NCBI GenBank assembly: GCA_007922305.1
Contig: ML677333.1
Location: forward strand, 20,171,555-20,235,554
Direction of reading: 5' to 3'
From: Dermatemys mawii
Taxonomy: Eukaryota; Chordata; Testudines; Dermatemydidae
Length of the DNA: 64,000 nt
Part shown: positions 36,188-48,710 of the stretch, piece by piece
How the letters are laid out: the number at the start of each line of letters is the position of its first letter
Numbering within the stretch: position 1 is the first letter of the stretch
The notes under the pieces: generated by a model
Databases searched by the model: none
What the model was told of the DNA's origin: nothing
Seen by the model: the letters and a program-made list of their open reading frames with translations, nothing else
Made by a program: the position numbers and the translations under genes

Positions 36188-39100
36188 GTAAGTCTGCTCC
36201 TTTCCTTTCAGGGCAACTTTGCTCTCCTCCAAGGGGAAATCAGGCATCACTGTACTAGTTCTTACTGGAGGTGCTAACCCCTCAGGAGAGCTGCAGACTT
36301 GCTTCAAAAATACAGAGGATTCCTACACAATAAACTGGCTTTGAAAATCCCAGAGTAGAACTCCACTCTCACTTCAGTCTAATGTGTGTTCAAAATGCAT
36401 TAAGTTCAAAGCCAGCCCTGCATGAACTTTGGCTTTATACACTCTGTATTTATAAAGAAGAACAGTGAGATGGACTGGAGCAAAAAAAAAAAAAAAGAGA
36501 GGGGGCGATTAAACGGCCTGCTTACCCTAGTCCAAGGGCTGGGAGTCTTATGTGGATTATACACTTAAACGTCCCTGGACAAGACCTTCTTGCCATCTCC
36601 CTGCAGAGACTATTCCACAACCTCATAGATCCGACACCTGGAAGTTTTTCCTGCTAGGCAGCCTTATTCCCCTTTTTGCGAACCTTATTCATCCCTTTAG
36701 ATCTTTGGTGCCTGCACCTTTCAGCTATTTCTCAATTTCATCATTTGTCCCTCACCACCATAGTCAACCCATGCAGATTTTAATTCTTTCCCCCTAAATC
36801 AGTCCCTACATCATTCTAATAATTTGAGTTGCTTTTCTCCAAGCTCTTTCCAGTCAGTAATGTTTATGGTAATAAGGTTTTTCGGAATTGTGTGTAATAT
36901 CCTAGATGCAGTCACATCCGACTGATGTAGAGAAGGGGTGGTTATATGCCCATTTCATGATGTCCTACTTCTGTGCATGCAGCTCAAAATTGAATTGGCC
37001 TTTCTTGCTTCGCTATTGCATTGTAAATTAATGTCTAGTTTGCTGTTCAGCATCTCTCCTAAACAGAATTATTGCCTCTCAATTTTCCCCTTCCCTTGAG
37101 TATCTAGGTTTGGGATTATTTTATTTTGACTAGATATGTCAGTTTACACTTTCCTGAGCTGGATCTCATTTTATTCTACCCCTTTCTTTTGATCTCTCTA
37201 GACTCCTTTGTATCTTTTTTTTGTACTCAGTGGTGTTCACAACTGCTCCTAATTTGGTGTCATGACTGTCATTAAAATGTGATTTTAGTCTCTTATCTAG
37301 ACCATTAATGGAGATATTAAATAAAACAACCTAACAATTCTACATAAACTCAGTACAATAGAACTTGTTCCTTTTTCTTAATATATGGTACAAGCTTAAT
37401 GGGTTAGAGTAACCAGTGCACTCTAACTACTCTGCAACTATAGCAAAGCAGCTGTAAACCCAGTTTAACAAGGAGGTTAAGCAGAATTTATTATTGTCCT
37501 GCATAAGCAAATCAGTGCAAAGCATCTGGTGTGTACAGTGAATATAGCTCAATGAGAAAACCACTTCAGAAACAGACTAGTTGGTACCAGTGTCATTGAC
37601 TCCTGAAAGGGATGTTTTATTATTATTGTTGTTATAATGGAATTTATTCCCAGCAAAGCTGCTGCCACTGAAAAGAAACTATTGCTCAGAGCCCCCACTT
37701 TATTTCAGTCTTAGCATCACTTTTCCAGCGCATCTGTCCCATGGGAAACTTCTGAGAGAAGCATTTAAGCTTTTACTGCTTGTCATGACACAATTAGGTC
37801 AAATATGATATGGTCAATTTTACTCAGACTGACTAAAGTTAGACATAAATGAAGAATGACTTTTGAGAAATGTCTAAGCTCACCAGTGAATCAGATCTGG
37901 GTGGAAATGTTTTCTGCTTTAAATGTGATAAGAGGTGCCAGGGGAATGAAAAGGGCTGTTTAGGCATTTATGGTCAAATAAATAAAATACAGTATCATAC
38001 ACAATCAACACTAAGCTGTCAGCATAGAGTTAGTAACGGAAAGCAATCAAAGATAACTGTATATCAACAGGACACAAACAAGTGTTGATGCTAATGCGGA
38101 TTTCAGTAAAATAGTTTCATTCTGGCATCCGCTGAGCACAAAATGCAAAGAAGCAAACCACAAGAGTGGGGAAAAGCAATTTGATTTTTAGATTCCTTTC
38201 CTGTGAATTTTATTTTATGCTAGAGATAAAACAAGGACTGTTTCTAGATTTCCTGTAAATATAACAATTCAATCTCATGTCCACAATAGCTATTTCAGAT
38301 AGTGCTTGTCAACACTTGCCTGTGTGACAAAACAGTGCAGGTGCTTGTAGGAGAATGTTGTATAGACAGTGACAGAGCAGCCCAGAGACCATTCCCTGGT
38401 GTGTCTTTGAACCTTTACCACTGATAGAGTCTTCACAGTTTAAGATCACTGATGCTTAGAAAGTGATACACCTAGGTAAGGGGTGGCCAAAATGTGGTCC
38501 ACAGAGCCTTACAGTGTGACTCATGATTACTCTCATTTTTAATGTGATTGTGGGGCTGCTGGACCCTATTGGTCCCAGCATTGCAATGCTCCACATTCTT
38601 TTTAGCAGTATCTCTATATGAAAGATAAAGGCAGCTGCAACTTGTTCCACTTTATGGCTCTCAATCTCCTAGTAAACAGTTATTTTGAGTCTCAGCTGAG
38701 CAAAATTTTGGCACCTCCTTTGGTAGCCCTAGCATCCATGATAAACATTTTTGCAGTGGAGTATAATGAATACTTTTTTTCCCCCCCAACAGAAATAGTT
38801 CCTAGAGATTTGAGGATGAAAGACAAGTTCTTAAAGCATTTAACAGGTAAATTTAGATTTTGCATTGTATCCATCATCATTTCATACACATACCACCTAA
38901 GGCCCCCCACCCCCTTCTGCTGTGCCTTTTGTGCTTTGTTGACTCATAACTTGTTCTTTTTCTGTATTTCAGGTCCTCTCTATTTTAGTCCAAAATGCAG
39001 TAAACACTTTCATCGACTTTATCACAATACAAGAGACTGCACCGTCCCAGCTTGTAAGTGCCACAAACCAAAGCTAACTTTTTAAAAACAGAGCTATTGA

Positions 39101-41642
39101 TTGGGGTGGTTGCAGGAAATAATAGTGATAATACAATGCAACTGTACAGTGCCTTTCAGTTAAAGGGTTCACAGTTTTATATAGATATTAATTAATACCT
39201 TCACCTCCTGCCTGTGAGATGAGTATTATCATTCTCATTTTAGAGATGAGGAAATTGAGGCACAGAATTTCCAGTAGATATACTGTTTAAAATGGTTGTT
39301 AAAACTGCTTTCTTTTCATGCATCATCACTTATAACACATACTCTACAGACAAATTATGGCATGTTACATTTTGGCAACTTAATAGTCTTCCAGTTATGC
39401 CCTCAACAGCATCTCTGAAACCCTCTTGCCTTCAGCAGGTTAGAAAGGTATACTGTACTGGAACTTAATAAATAAATCAGCTGATGGATAGGAATGAATA
39501 AATGTCTCAGCTATGTTGACAGTGCAGTGTGAAAAGGACTACAGATGAGCAGGAGATTCTGAATACAAACCAGGAGCAGATCTGTTGTGTAAAAAGCTAT
39601 TTTTCCAAAGCCTTTTTCAGAATAGAAGCACACTTTAATGTATATGTCCAAAGTCACCTAGTGGGTCAGTTGAGGAGCTGGAAATAGAACCAAGACTTTC
39701 TGACTCAGAAGTCCCATGCTTTAAGTCCCATTTGTAGCAATCTGTACATTTTAATATTACATTTATTGAAGTGTGAGCCTTCTTCCCATTTGTAAAATAA
39801 GGATCATCTAGTAGTATATTTGAGACAAGATGATGATTTCCATCTAATTTCTAGTGAACCAGATTACAAAAATCAACACATTCAGCACTAATTAGAATGT
39901 TCAGTAGTGAAGCCAAAGACCAAATGAGATTTTCCCCCTCAGATGCTTCATATTTGTGGGAAATAGAGGAGAGCTGGCACTGGTGGTGTTTGTACCCAAC
40001 CTGTCTTATGAGTAGAGGGCTCTAGGGCTGACAATCTGGCATCTTTCAAAAGCACAGGACTTACTTAAACGTTAGTGAAATGACAACCAACAGTATAATG
40101 GATAATCAACCATAGGTGTAACAAAGAGTCCTGTGGCACCTTAAAGACTAACTAAAGTATTAGAGCATAAGCTTTCGTGGGCTAATACCCACTTCGTCGG
40201 ATGCATCGTCGGATATTAGCCCACGAAAGCTTATGCTCTAATACTTTAGTTAGTCTTTAAGGTGCCACAGGACTCTCTGTTACTTCTGCAATCCCAGACT
40301 AACACAGCTACCCCTCTGATTCTTGACAACCATAGGTGGCACTTTATCAATATGTCTCTCAGAGAACTTCTCATGGAATCTTGAAATACGAATGTTGCTT
40401 TTATTCTCAGTGTATAATAGCCGTAGCTTGGTTTAGGTGGTAATGTGAGTACTGTACTGCTTTTATAATTCTGATTTCTGATTACAGCCTTCTACTATTA
40501 TAAAGATAAATGTAACAAGAAAGTAAAGCACCTGTGATTTGTTGCTTCAGAGAGGGAAAAGACATTCACTGCCTACTCAATACAAGAGTATTTCCTCCAG
40601 TATATTTTCTAGTGCTTTGTGTGGTTTGTTAGTATCATAGATTTTAAAGATCAGGTTTTATACATCAAGAAGGACCTACACTTGAACTGTAACCCAGGTT
40701 GCTAGCTGTAGGACTGCAGGAGGTCTTTAACTGAGCAGATGAGCAATCTGAACAATTTTTTCCAACTGTACTGCACACAGATTGCACTGTACACAAACAG
40801 ATCGCTTGACTGAACTTTGTAGGTATGAAACATTTTCAAAGTTGACTGCTTCAGTTTTATTAATTACACCACCACCACTCATTATCTGTGTAACAAGAGT
40901 ATGCAAAGATCTAAAGAATATAGTGCAGGGAAGTATCCTATACTGCCAGAGGAAATATAAGATGTGATTAGTCTTTTCTTTTAATTCTATGAACTCAAAG
41001 GTTTTTAGACACCAAACTTCTATTCATTTTAATAAGAGTTAAATACCTTTGAAAATCTGACCCTCCAAGACTCTATTGCTCTATTCCTCAATTGTTCTAG
41101 AAGACAATTGGTTGGAGGAGTGCACTATTATTTATCTTGGTATTATTAGTTCACTGAGAGTTGCATTTCAATGATGGGACAGTGCCACTTCAAACACCTA
41201 ATTTGCACACTCAAATGCCATTACTGCAGCTTCAGATCCAACACCTGTGCACACCTTAGCTATTTAGATGTATAACTGGCCATATATTCCAACACATAAG
41301 CTGTTTGCATGCACAATTGTGCTGTTTGTGCACAGAACCAAAGAATTTGCAAAGAAAATGCACAGAAATTAGGTACCTAATATTTGAACTGTAAGTTTTA
41401 AGCATAATGGGCCATCTACCCTGTTATAATCTAAGTCTTTAAATCAAAGTACTGATTAACGTTAATTATGACAGCTTGCACAGCACCTCTATCAATTTTA
41501 TTTTATTTTTTGAAACCAAAATCAGTTACATTAGCAGTGTCATTAAGTTATTGTATTTATGATCTTTTTCATGGCAGACTATAAAAGATGTGCCAGGCTT
41601 CTTACTCGATTGGCAGTAAGTCCAATGTGCATGGAAGGATAA
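35929..41642 (+). CDS. ALKAL2: ALKAL2, ALK and LTK ligand 2 (augmentor-alpha), four coding exons
   Basis: Secreted cytokine that activates the receptor tyrosine kinases ALK and LTK. Joining 35929-36187, 38793-38846, 38973-39053 and 41578-41642 gives 459 bases: 152 residues and TAA, the length I recall for human ALKAL2. Every junction splits a codon after its first base, and all introns are GT-AG. Residues 1-22 are a signal peptide (hydrophobic LLGLVLLMLSAG). A variable region with NLIMEIIQELKRYH follows. The conserved augmentor domain starts at EIVPRDLRMKDKFLKHLT (87-104) and has four cysteines at 113, 127, 136 and 149, expected to form two disulfides. The start at 35929 is the only ATG that gives a signal peptide. 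It ends M-E-G; from memory the human tail is slightly longer. It is convergent with ACP1. A TATA box within a CpG island lies upstream. Very confident. Confidence 0.96.
36481..36495. repeat. Poly-A tract in ALKAL2 intron 1
   Basis: A run of 14-15 A residues followed by 'gagagggggcg'. Confidence 0.8.
36560..37330 (-). mobile_element. Old CR1 LINE fragment in ALKAL2 intron 1
   Basis: Strongly diverged. The - strand carries the same series of landmarks as the CR1 copies at 3.7 and 49.7 kb, for example the complement of 'ttgagttgcttttctccaagctctttccag', of 'cctagatgcagtcacatccgactgatgtag', and of 'cagtttacactttcctgagctggatctcatttt'. No open frame survives. Confidence 0.7.
38470..38620. repeat. 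hAT-like remnant in ALKAL2 intron 1
   Basis: 'aggtaaggggtggccaaaatgtggtccacagagcc' resembles the start of non-autonomous hAT elements such as the one at 26.4 kb. 'tgctggaccctattggtcccagcattgcaatg' follows. The right end is undefined. Confidence 0.4.
38793..38846 (+). CDS. ALKAL2: ALKAL2 coding exon 2
   Basis: 54 bases encoding the start of the augmentor domain. Acceptor: a long T/C tract then caacag; donor: acag|gtaaat. The preceding 2.6-kb intron holds a CR1 remnant. Confidence 0.95.
38973..39053 (+). CDS. ALKAL2: ALKAL2 coding exon 3
   Basis: 81 bases encoding GPLYFSPKCSKHFHRLYHNT and RDCTVPA, including Cys113 and Cys127. Acceptor tctgtatttcag, donor gctt|gtaagt. The intron before it is only 126 bases. 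Confidence 0.96.
39130..39275 (+). repeat. MIR-like SINE in ALKAL2 intron 3
   Basis: 'gtacagtgcctttcag...', then 'tgcctgtgagatgagtattatcattctcattttagagatgaggaaattgaggcacagaa', the MIR 3' core signature. Confidence 0.75.
40107..40338 (-). mobile_element. Penelope-derived fold-back element, copy 3 (ALKAL2 intron 3)
   Basis: Two inverted arms of about 80 bases (roughly 40119-40203 and 40207-40288) share 'ctaaagtattagagcataag', 'ctttcgtgggctaatacc' and their complements. A tail at 40289-40326 is the complement of the head of copy 2. The 12-bp duplication caaccataggtg flanks it (40107-40118 and 40327-40338). Orientation is opposite to copy 2. In the ALKAL2 pre-mRNA this would fold into a long hairpin. 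Confidence 0.9.
40985..41068. repeat. Short hairpin repeat fragment in ALKAL2 intron 3
   Basis: 'caaaggtttttagacaccaaac...aagagttaaatacctttgaaaatctgaccc' resembles the 'ccagattttcaaaggtatttagg' hairpin repeat at 31.02 kb. Confidence 0.45.
41578..41642 (+). CDS. ALKAL2: ALKAL2 coding exon 4 with stop
   Basis: Encodes YYKRCARLLTRLAVSPMCME-G and TAA (41640-41642), with Cys136 and Cys149. Acceptor gatctttttcatggcag. The stop is followed after one base by gtaagc, a good donor, so the mRNA may continue into a 3' UTR exon. Confidence 0.93.
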
Positions 41643-42240
41643 GGTAAGCTTTTTGCTAGAGGTAATAACATTGTACTGCATAGCAAAGCTGTGGATTTTG
41701 CATTGTGGACATAAAAAATTCATGAGTGTAAAAACAATCTTTCTTTGGCTAAGGTATTCCCTTTTCATAGCACTTGACATAACTATCTTAATCTGGGAAA
41801 ATACTGGCCATAAATTAAGGGTACCCCCTATTGGATGGCATTATAAAGACCCATAGACATCAGCTGTGAATTATTCATAGCAGTATGCAGTTAGCAGATA
41901 GTGAATTTGCTTTTATAGAACAAAACACAGCAGCCATAACTGATTTTTTCAAGTTGACTCAGTGTACAATTGTGTGTATTGGCACTGAGTGCCCTTTCAC
42001 ATCCACAGCTTTAAATTTATTGGGTACATTTTAATATGGATTAACGGATACATAACTATACACATGCAAGTTTTTTAAACAGATGTTATTAGTATTTCTG
42101 GAATAATTCAATTGTCATGTACTTATAGCATTAAAAAACCCAAATGTGTATGTTACTCAGATTGCTTTGGATTTCCATTATGTTCAATTTTTACTCCAAG
42201 GTGTTATTTTTCCTTGATGCACATGCTTAACTCTTTTTAG

Positions 42241-42430
42241 AGAGAATGGGAATTTCACTGCACACAAAAGGAAGAATGCCCTCCCAAAATATCTGTACCT
42301 CTAGGAGTTGATATCTTGCACACAAAGACTAGTCCATGTCCTGTCCCCCGACAGCTGAGACAAATACAGTTGTATGTGATTTATTTAAATGAGATTTTAA
42401 TAAATTATATATTTTCATTTTCCACTGGAT
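42241..42430 (+). other. ALKAL2: Possible 3' UTR exon of ALKAL2
   Basis: A good acceptor (ttaactctttttag|agag, exon start 42241) lies 600 bases after the donor that follows the stop codon. An aataaa at 42399-42404 would end the exon near 42425. This is inference from signals; the alternative is that exon 4 simply continues. Confidence 0.4.
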
Positions 42431-44100
42431 ATTTATTAAGTAATATATTATCAAGTCACTAAATGAAGGTTGCAGAATTAGGACTTCAAATTAAGCCCAA
42501 GTCTTCATGTTTCTTGCCTCTCTCACATTCTTCCCTATTTTTCTGTTCATACAAGAGAGAGCTTTACATAAACCAAAGCAGCCACAAATCAGGTCTGTGG
42601 GTTCCTGAGGTCCTATAGCTGGAAGAGTACTCCCTTTTCTGAAAGCTTCATTTACTCTTAGTAATGCAGCCATGGAGTCAACCCCACGATTCAAATCTTG
42701 CCTGGTTAAGGGTGAAATCACTGAACCTATTGCATATGGCACTTAGACTCATGAGACTGATGTTGGGTATGTGAGAGAAATTCCTTGTTCTAGGTAAGGG
42801 AACTCTGCAGTTCCAAGGTAGTGAATTGGAGCTAGCTGACATCTATCATCCATACATTCTACTGCAAGACATAGATGGAAAGATACTGCTACAAATACCT
42901 GCCAAAAAGCATAGATAGGGAAGCACATCCTAAAATGCATGGTTTCTTTTCCCCATTCCCTGAAAGTCTCTCTGCATTAACACTCCCCATTGGCATTTTA
43001 TGAGTTTTCAGGGTGAGAAGGGACAGGGGGCAGCAGCTGTCAAAGGTACCTGTCCACTTTGAAACTTGGAGAGTTTCTATTAGAAAATCCATAATGCCAA
43101 GGGCTCATACTTTCCTGAGAATGGGACATAAAGCACAAGCCTTGCTGGGTTGTCACTGATAGCAGCATAATTCTTGAGTGATTTGTTTTAGTGGGAAGAA
43201 GGACTGACTGTCATCACAGGTGCCTCAAGATTAATACATTTCACTACCAAACTTGGAAGATCTATAGAGGACCATTCTTCCCATCACTCCACAAACTCTT
43301 CCCTATAGAGCTAAAGCATTGAAACTGCTTCACAGTTCAACTTTTCCATGCAAGATATCTCCTCCTGTGGAAAAGCATGGTGGGGCTGTAATCATGTCCC
43401 ATCACCTCCACAGAAGGAGCTCTGAGGAAGATAGTTCTCTTGCTCTTTTACACAGCCAGTCAAACCCATCTCTGTACAGGCTCTGGATAATTTCTGCTGG
43501 ACCCAGCTTTCTGGGGTTTTTTAAGAGCTATTAAAATTTTGCAACATAATGCCAGTTAAATACCTATAGATACCAAACTGTAAAATCCATATCATATACT
43601 TAAGATAATATAGTTAATAATCAAGCTTTAATGAGTAAATAGTTGATATACAATATAATAGAATGTAAACACTTCTTGCATTTGCTGTCATCTTTGTAGC
43701 TACTAGTAAATCAAGAGTTAAGACAAATATGGAGCATCAGGAACAAAGTTTTGCTTTATTTTACCACCCTAAGCAGTTACATTTGTGGAATCATTCCAGA
43801 TTTAATTGGGTCTAAAAGAGAAAGGAATTTGGCTTTAAATTCATAGTAGTTATAATGATAGATCTTTGGAATATTTTGCCATATTTTGAGACATTTCATG
43901 TATGCTCATTTTCACTTTCCCTCACAATTTAAATTCTAAACTCCCCCCACCCACTTACTTTATAGTGCACCCTAAATTAAAGACAAAATTCAAGTTACAT
44001 TCTTAATAAAAGTGCACAGTGATACATGGCTCTCTTTCTTCATTCATTATTGCCATGCTAACTTAAGTAGTGGTGTATAGACAGTGATCACATATTTGGA
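42431..44100. other. Intergenic, nothing recognised
   Basis: No exon or repeat family recognised. An 83-codon frame at 42491-42742 (- strand) has balanced composition but no splice signals, partner or family resemblance that I can see. Confidence 0.4.
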
Positions 44101-44114
44101 AACTAATGAACCAT

Positions 44115-44215
44115 AAACTTTGAGGGCCCTTTCAGGCAAAGCACTTAAGCATGTGTTTAACTTTCCATTCATGCTCAATGCTTTCTTGAATTAGGGCCTG
44201 TGGATAAGAGGACAA
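44115..44215. repeat. Palindromic MITE-like repeat
   Basis: 'gggccctttcaggcaaagcacttaagcatgtgtttaact' and 'atgctcaatgctttcttgaattagggcctg' form imperfect arms. Related to the hairpins at 4.93 and 16.25 kb. Confidence 0.55.
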
Positions 44216-45365
44216 ATTATGAAAATTAAGGAGAACTTTGAGATCAACAATATATTTTTCTTCAATTTTAAAGAGAGGCTCTGTGGTTCTCAGTAGTGGG
44301 GAGTGGTTGTCTGTATGCACTCACATCTCTCTATGCATAATGAATACACCTTTTTATTCCACAAATTTAATATGACCACAGTGTTCTGTTCTTAGTCATC
44401 TTTAAATCATGCTTTTGGGCACCTCTGCCTAGTGAGAGATAGAAACAAACTCTCCATGGGGGCTGGTTATTCCATTAGTGCTGGGCTTCTTGCATATTCC
44501 TCTGACACATCTGGTACTGACACCTGTCACGGGCAGGACACTGATAGACCAGTGGTGATTCTGATTCAGCATGAAAATACCCATGGTCAAAACTAATTAC
44601 ATGACATTATTTTCAATTTCCATGTCTGGAGTATTTTGTTTATACAAGTCAAAACAGTAGGAGCTAGGGATTATTATAGTATTATCTGGTGCTTTTCGTT
44701 AGTAGATCTCACCGTGCTTTACAAAGAAAAGTCAAGTTTCATTATCCCTATTTTTGGTACTTACTTTCTTGCTCAGTAGTACCAACTTTTATTTCACTCA
44801 CCCCTTCCTGGCAGCAGGCTATGGATGTATTAAAGCTAGAGACTGTTTGGCAAGCTGGCAGTTAGCTTTTGCTTATTTGCTTTGGAGATGCATGGACATA
44901 TGTCCATGTTTTGAGATTATTTTTGAAAAAGATTAGATTTGTTTTGGATTTCTACTCATACCGTATTTGGGATTATCACAACTTCAAGTTAGGCAAGAGG
45001 CAGATAAAATGAGTAGACACAAAGACAGCATTTTAACAATTGTCTCAGTGACAATACATAACATTATGTACAATTTCTGCATAATACAGTCTTGAACAAA
45101 GGTGGATATTCACTAGCAAATCCAGCACAAGTTAGACTGTGCTCTCAGGTTTCAACAAAAGATTCTTAACATCCCTCTCTGCCAGCAGATACACATAACT
45201 ATAAAAATGAATCTCAAGCAGTAGGAGCTCATTTATAGTTGCCAAAAAGGTTTAAACACATCCTCAATGAGAACATATTCTCCTTTGTTCTCTGCTCAGC
45301 CGTTTGTCTTCAACACTCGCCCCACTGGCTGTCTATCCTTCCTTGTAAATCTTGGAGATTGTTGC
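44216..45365. other. Intergenic, little recognised
   Basis: A MIR-like piece may lie at 44675-44760 ('ctggtgcttttcgttagtagatctc...gtgctttacaaag...tttcattatccctattttt'). Otherwise nothing recognised. Confidence 0.4.
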
Positions 45366-45369
45366 CAAG

Positions 45370-45545
45370 ATTTTCCAAAGCGACTAGTGATTTTGGGTGC
45401 CCAAACTGAGGCACCCTAAAAGGACTCAATTATCAGAAAGTATTACATCATCCGTCCTCTGAAAATCAGGCCCCTTTAAGGTGTCAGGTGAAGAACCTTA
45501 AAATTGTGACACCCCAAACACTTGATAATCTTGGCTGATGTCTGA
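45370..45545. repeat. Palindromic MITE-like repeat
   Basis: 'agattttccaaagcgactagtgattttgggtgcc' opens the repeat and 'ctgaaaatcaggcccctttaaggtgtcagg' lies in its second half. This is a typical hairpin repeat with a 'gattttcaaag' end, related to the element nested at 31.02 kb. Confidence 0.6.
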
Positions 45546-46980
45546 TTACTATTCATTATGAAGCAGAGTAGCCTGATGTTAAGTGTTATCAATAGACTTA
45601 ATTTTTGGCTGGATTTCTAGCTCTTCAGTATGCACCACTCCTTTCTGCCTGTGAGTTTACCATCCAGCTCCACAGCCTGCATGTGGCTTGAGAGGTGCAC
45701 ATGCCATCAGGGATTTCCCCACACACAAATATGATCCTACTTTGGGGGTGAAAAATATGATTACCTGCGGTAGAGCCACAATGTCAGAGACCGGGACCTG
45801 TTAAATATTTTGTATATGGATTGCTTTTTCTACTTGACTATAGTAAAACTATAACATGCATATCATATTAGCCATCTTCCTTTTAAAGCATAATGAATTT
45901 TCTTAACATCTACTGAACTTCATAATGCAATGAGCTCTGAATATTACACCCTTTTGTAATGTTTTTAGTTTAATTGCTTAGCTGTTATCTTTGCTTATGA
46001 AGATAATTATAACTAACAAGTATTTATTACAAAAATGGAGAATAAATTTATAACCATTCTTTATCTGCAACTTATTTTTTCCCTCCAGCCACTAGGTATG
46101 ACTAAAGAGTTTTTTTAAACAACAGTTGTAAAGAAATAAAAATGCTTGACATGTACAACACAGCAAGAGTAGTAATGCAATTGATATACATCTTTAAATT
46201 AGAAAAATCAGAAGTCCCAATATTAGTGAATCTAGGAGTAGTAAACGAAGGTGAAAAAATAACTTTAATACTGTGTATCAAGAAATTATCATGATCAGCC
46301 AGTGAAATCTTTTTTTTAGTTAGGTACAGTAACTATCAGTTTTCAAAGAAAGTAAGATCATTTTATAGAAACAGTACTTCCTGCTTAAAGATGCATATTC
46401 CATATAGTATCATGGACATGGACATCAAACTAGGCTGTTTGGAAGCAAATGCTGAGGTAACAGGCCTCAGATGATTTAGACTTTGTAGGTGAGGACCAGA
46501 GACTTGAACTGGATACTCAAACTAGCTAGGCAATACATGGTTAATACCATGTATAACATTATAGTTTTCTTACCTTCAAGGTGTGAACCACTGTGATTCG
46601 ATCTTCATCCTACAGAAAAATAGTTTCCTAGGCACTCACAGGTGGAAAAAGAGGATTTTTGACCATTGTTGCAATCTGGAATCCTACAGTGGCATAGGAT
46701 TCTACAGTGGCATAGGATCCCTATTTGTGAAGTTGTCAGGCTGATTAGACTGGGGCCTTCTATTGTCCTACAATCCTATTTTACCTGTCATAGCGCATCA
46801 CTGAACCAGGTTCTCTGTAGTCAGTCGTGCTGGCAGGACAACAGGATGCTAGGGCAGCATAACTTTAAATTTCTTGATTTTTGTGCTTCTTAAATCTTAA
46901 CCATCATGTTGAATATAGTTTATTGTAATAAAATAGGATGAAATTAAAGTGGTAGTGCCAACATGCCTATTTGATTTTGC
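45546..46980. other. Intergenic, nothing recognised
   Basis: AT-rich; no exon. A local 21-base duplication occurs at about 46679-46720 ('cctacagtggcataggat', then 'tctacagtggcataggat'). Confidence 0.45.
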
Positions 46981-46984
46981 AGTC

Positions 46985-47225
46985 AAATGGCATTCAGGAT
47001 CTCCAGCTGAATGACAGACTGAGCTCAGATCTACATTACAGACTTATGTTGGTATAAATATGTCACTCAGCGGTGTAGACAGCACTATGTCAGCAGGAAG
47101 GCTTGTCCAGTCAGCATAGCTACCGCCTCTCAAGGAGGTGGAGTACCTAACTAAGCCAATGGGAGAAACTCTCTCATCAGTGTAAAAAGCATGTTCACTA
47201 AGCATTGTAAGTGTATAGAAGTCCT
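46985..47225. repeat. MITE-like repeat
   Basis: 'cttatgttggtataaatatgtcactcagcggtgtagacagc...tatgtcagcaggaag' and 'catagctaccgcctctcaaggaggtggagtacctaactaagccaatgggagaaact' follow the order of a turtle non-autonomous DNA element (from memory). Ends are worn. Confidence 0.5.
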
Positions 47226-47769
47226 AAGTGTTCTCTTAGTTGAGTCCTAGTCTATAGCAAAGTTGAGGTATTTAGTTGCTTGCAGCAGTCTAGTTCAAAA
47301 TTTCAAAGATGTGGGAATTTGGCAGCATTTGACATAAGACAAAGGTAACTACTAGCCAATCTTTGGCCCCTTAAGTGGTTTCTGAAAAGGTAGGAGAAAT
47401 AGGAATGAAAGTGTGATGTGCCTCAGCATAGAGCTTCTGAAATCCTCTAGGTCTAATAAGATATCCAGACAAACACACATGTAGTCTGAAAACCCCATCT
47501 ACACCTATCAGTTTCAAGGAAGCTGACCTACTTTCCCCTCTCTGAGGTCTATTAAGGGCACCCACTTAAACTTTTCCAGTTCCTAGCAGTCATGTCTCTT
47601 GGGCAGAGAGCCATGTCTCACTCTTTCCTGACCAGGGGTTCTTTAAAGCTGCAGTTTCCTGCCTAAACTATGATATCTCCAGGAAGCTGGACAGCTTAAA
47701 AGGCTACATCTGTGCTTTTCTGTCTCTCCAGTGGCTATGCCCAGTATATTTCCTGTAATTATAAGATAC

Positions 47770-48420
47770 TGCACCACTCTTTCTAAGCAAGCACACTTAA
47801 GGTGAAAGCATTACAGCAAAAAAAAACAACAAAAAAAAAAACAAACAAAAAAACCCTACATGCATGCTAAAAAGTTTACCAGAGGTTCCGGCCCCCCGGA
47901 CCTCAGGCTCTGGTAGATGTCAATTCTTCAAAACCCACAACTGGGTTCTCCCTGTTGTTACAAGTTTGTAACAGTCTCAGATTCAGAACCTGAATCCAGG
48001 GTGGGCAGTTCAGACATTTCTTTATACTGTTAAGGCCTTTGATCTCCACTCTCCAGAAACAGGTAATCAATCAGCAGACAATGACCCACTCCTCAGGGTG
48101 TAGCTTCAAAAAAGGATAGATTTTTGAATAACCAGAGGTAAGGAATTTGCATTAACCTCAATTTAGGTATTCTCCAGGAACTCCACTTTACACTTATCCC
48201 ATAGTTCATTTTGGCCTGACACATATTCAGTGTAGTTCTTTGAAATTCCAGACCTCACATCACACTTTCCCCCTAGAGAGGTTACATGCAATCACAGCCC
48301 ACCATAATGTTTGTATTTCATACAAGAGACCCCAACATACCTAAATTTAATTCAGTAAGGTCTCCAAAGGATATGGCATATTTGTCACCACACACACTTA
48401 AGTTAGTAAGTGTGCTATAA
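47770..48420. repeat. Possible LTR-like repeat
   Basis: After an A-rich tract (47816-47853) comes 'catgcatgctaaaaagtttaccagaggttcc', which I associate with turtle LTR sequences. Neither end is defined. Confidence 0.3.
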
Positions 48421-48710
48421 ACTATTTCTTATTTTTCAAACTTAGCAAAGCACAAATTCCTGATTAGCAACTTACATGCCAAATTAAAAAAGTTAAAATT
48501 CCACTGAGTTCTTAATGAAAAACCCTTCAATTTTATTAAAGTTTTTTATGCTTAGAATTTTTTTTAACCTCATCAAAAAAATCATCATTTTGGGTTTTAG
48601 AAGCAGCACACATTTTCAGCTAAAAACATTTATTGAATATGAGCCACTGAAAATAAATTAGAATGAAAAAGCCACATTCAATTAGAGCACTCAGTTTCTT
48701 CTGTAATTAA

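Noticed and set aside
42491..42742. 83-codon - strand frame starting MPYAIGSVISPL
   Set aside because: Reasonable composition, but no splice partner, signal or family match; likely chance. Worth one tblastn.
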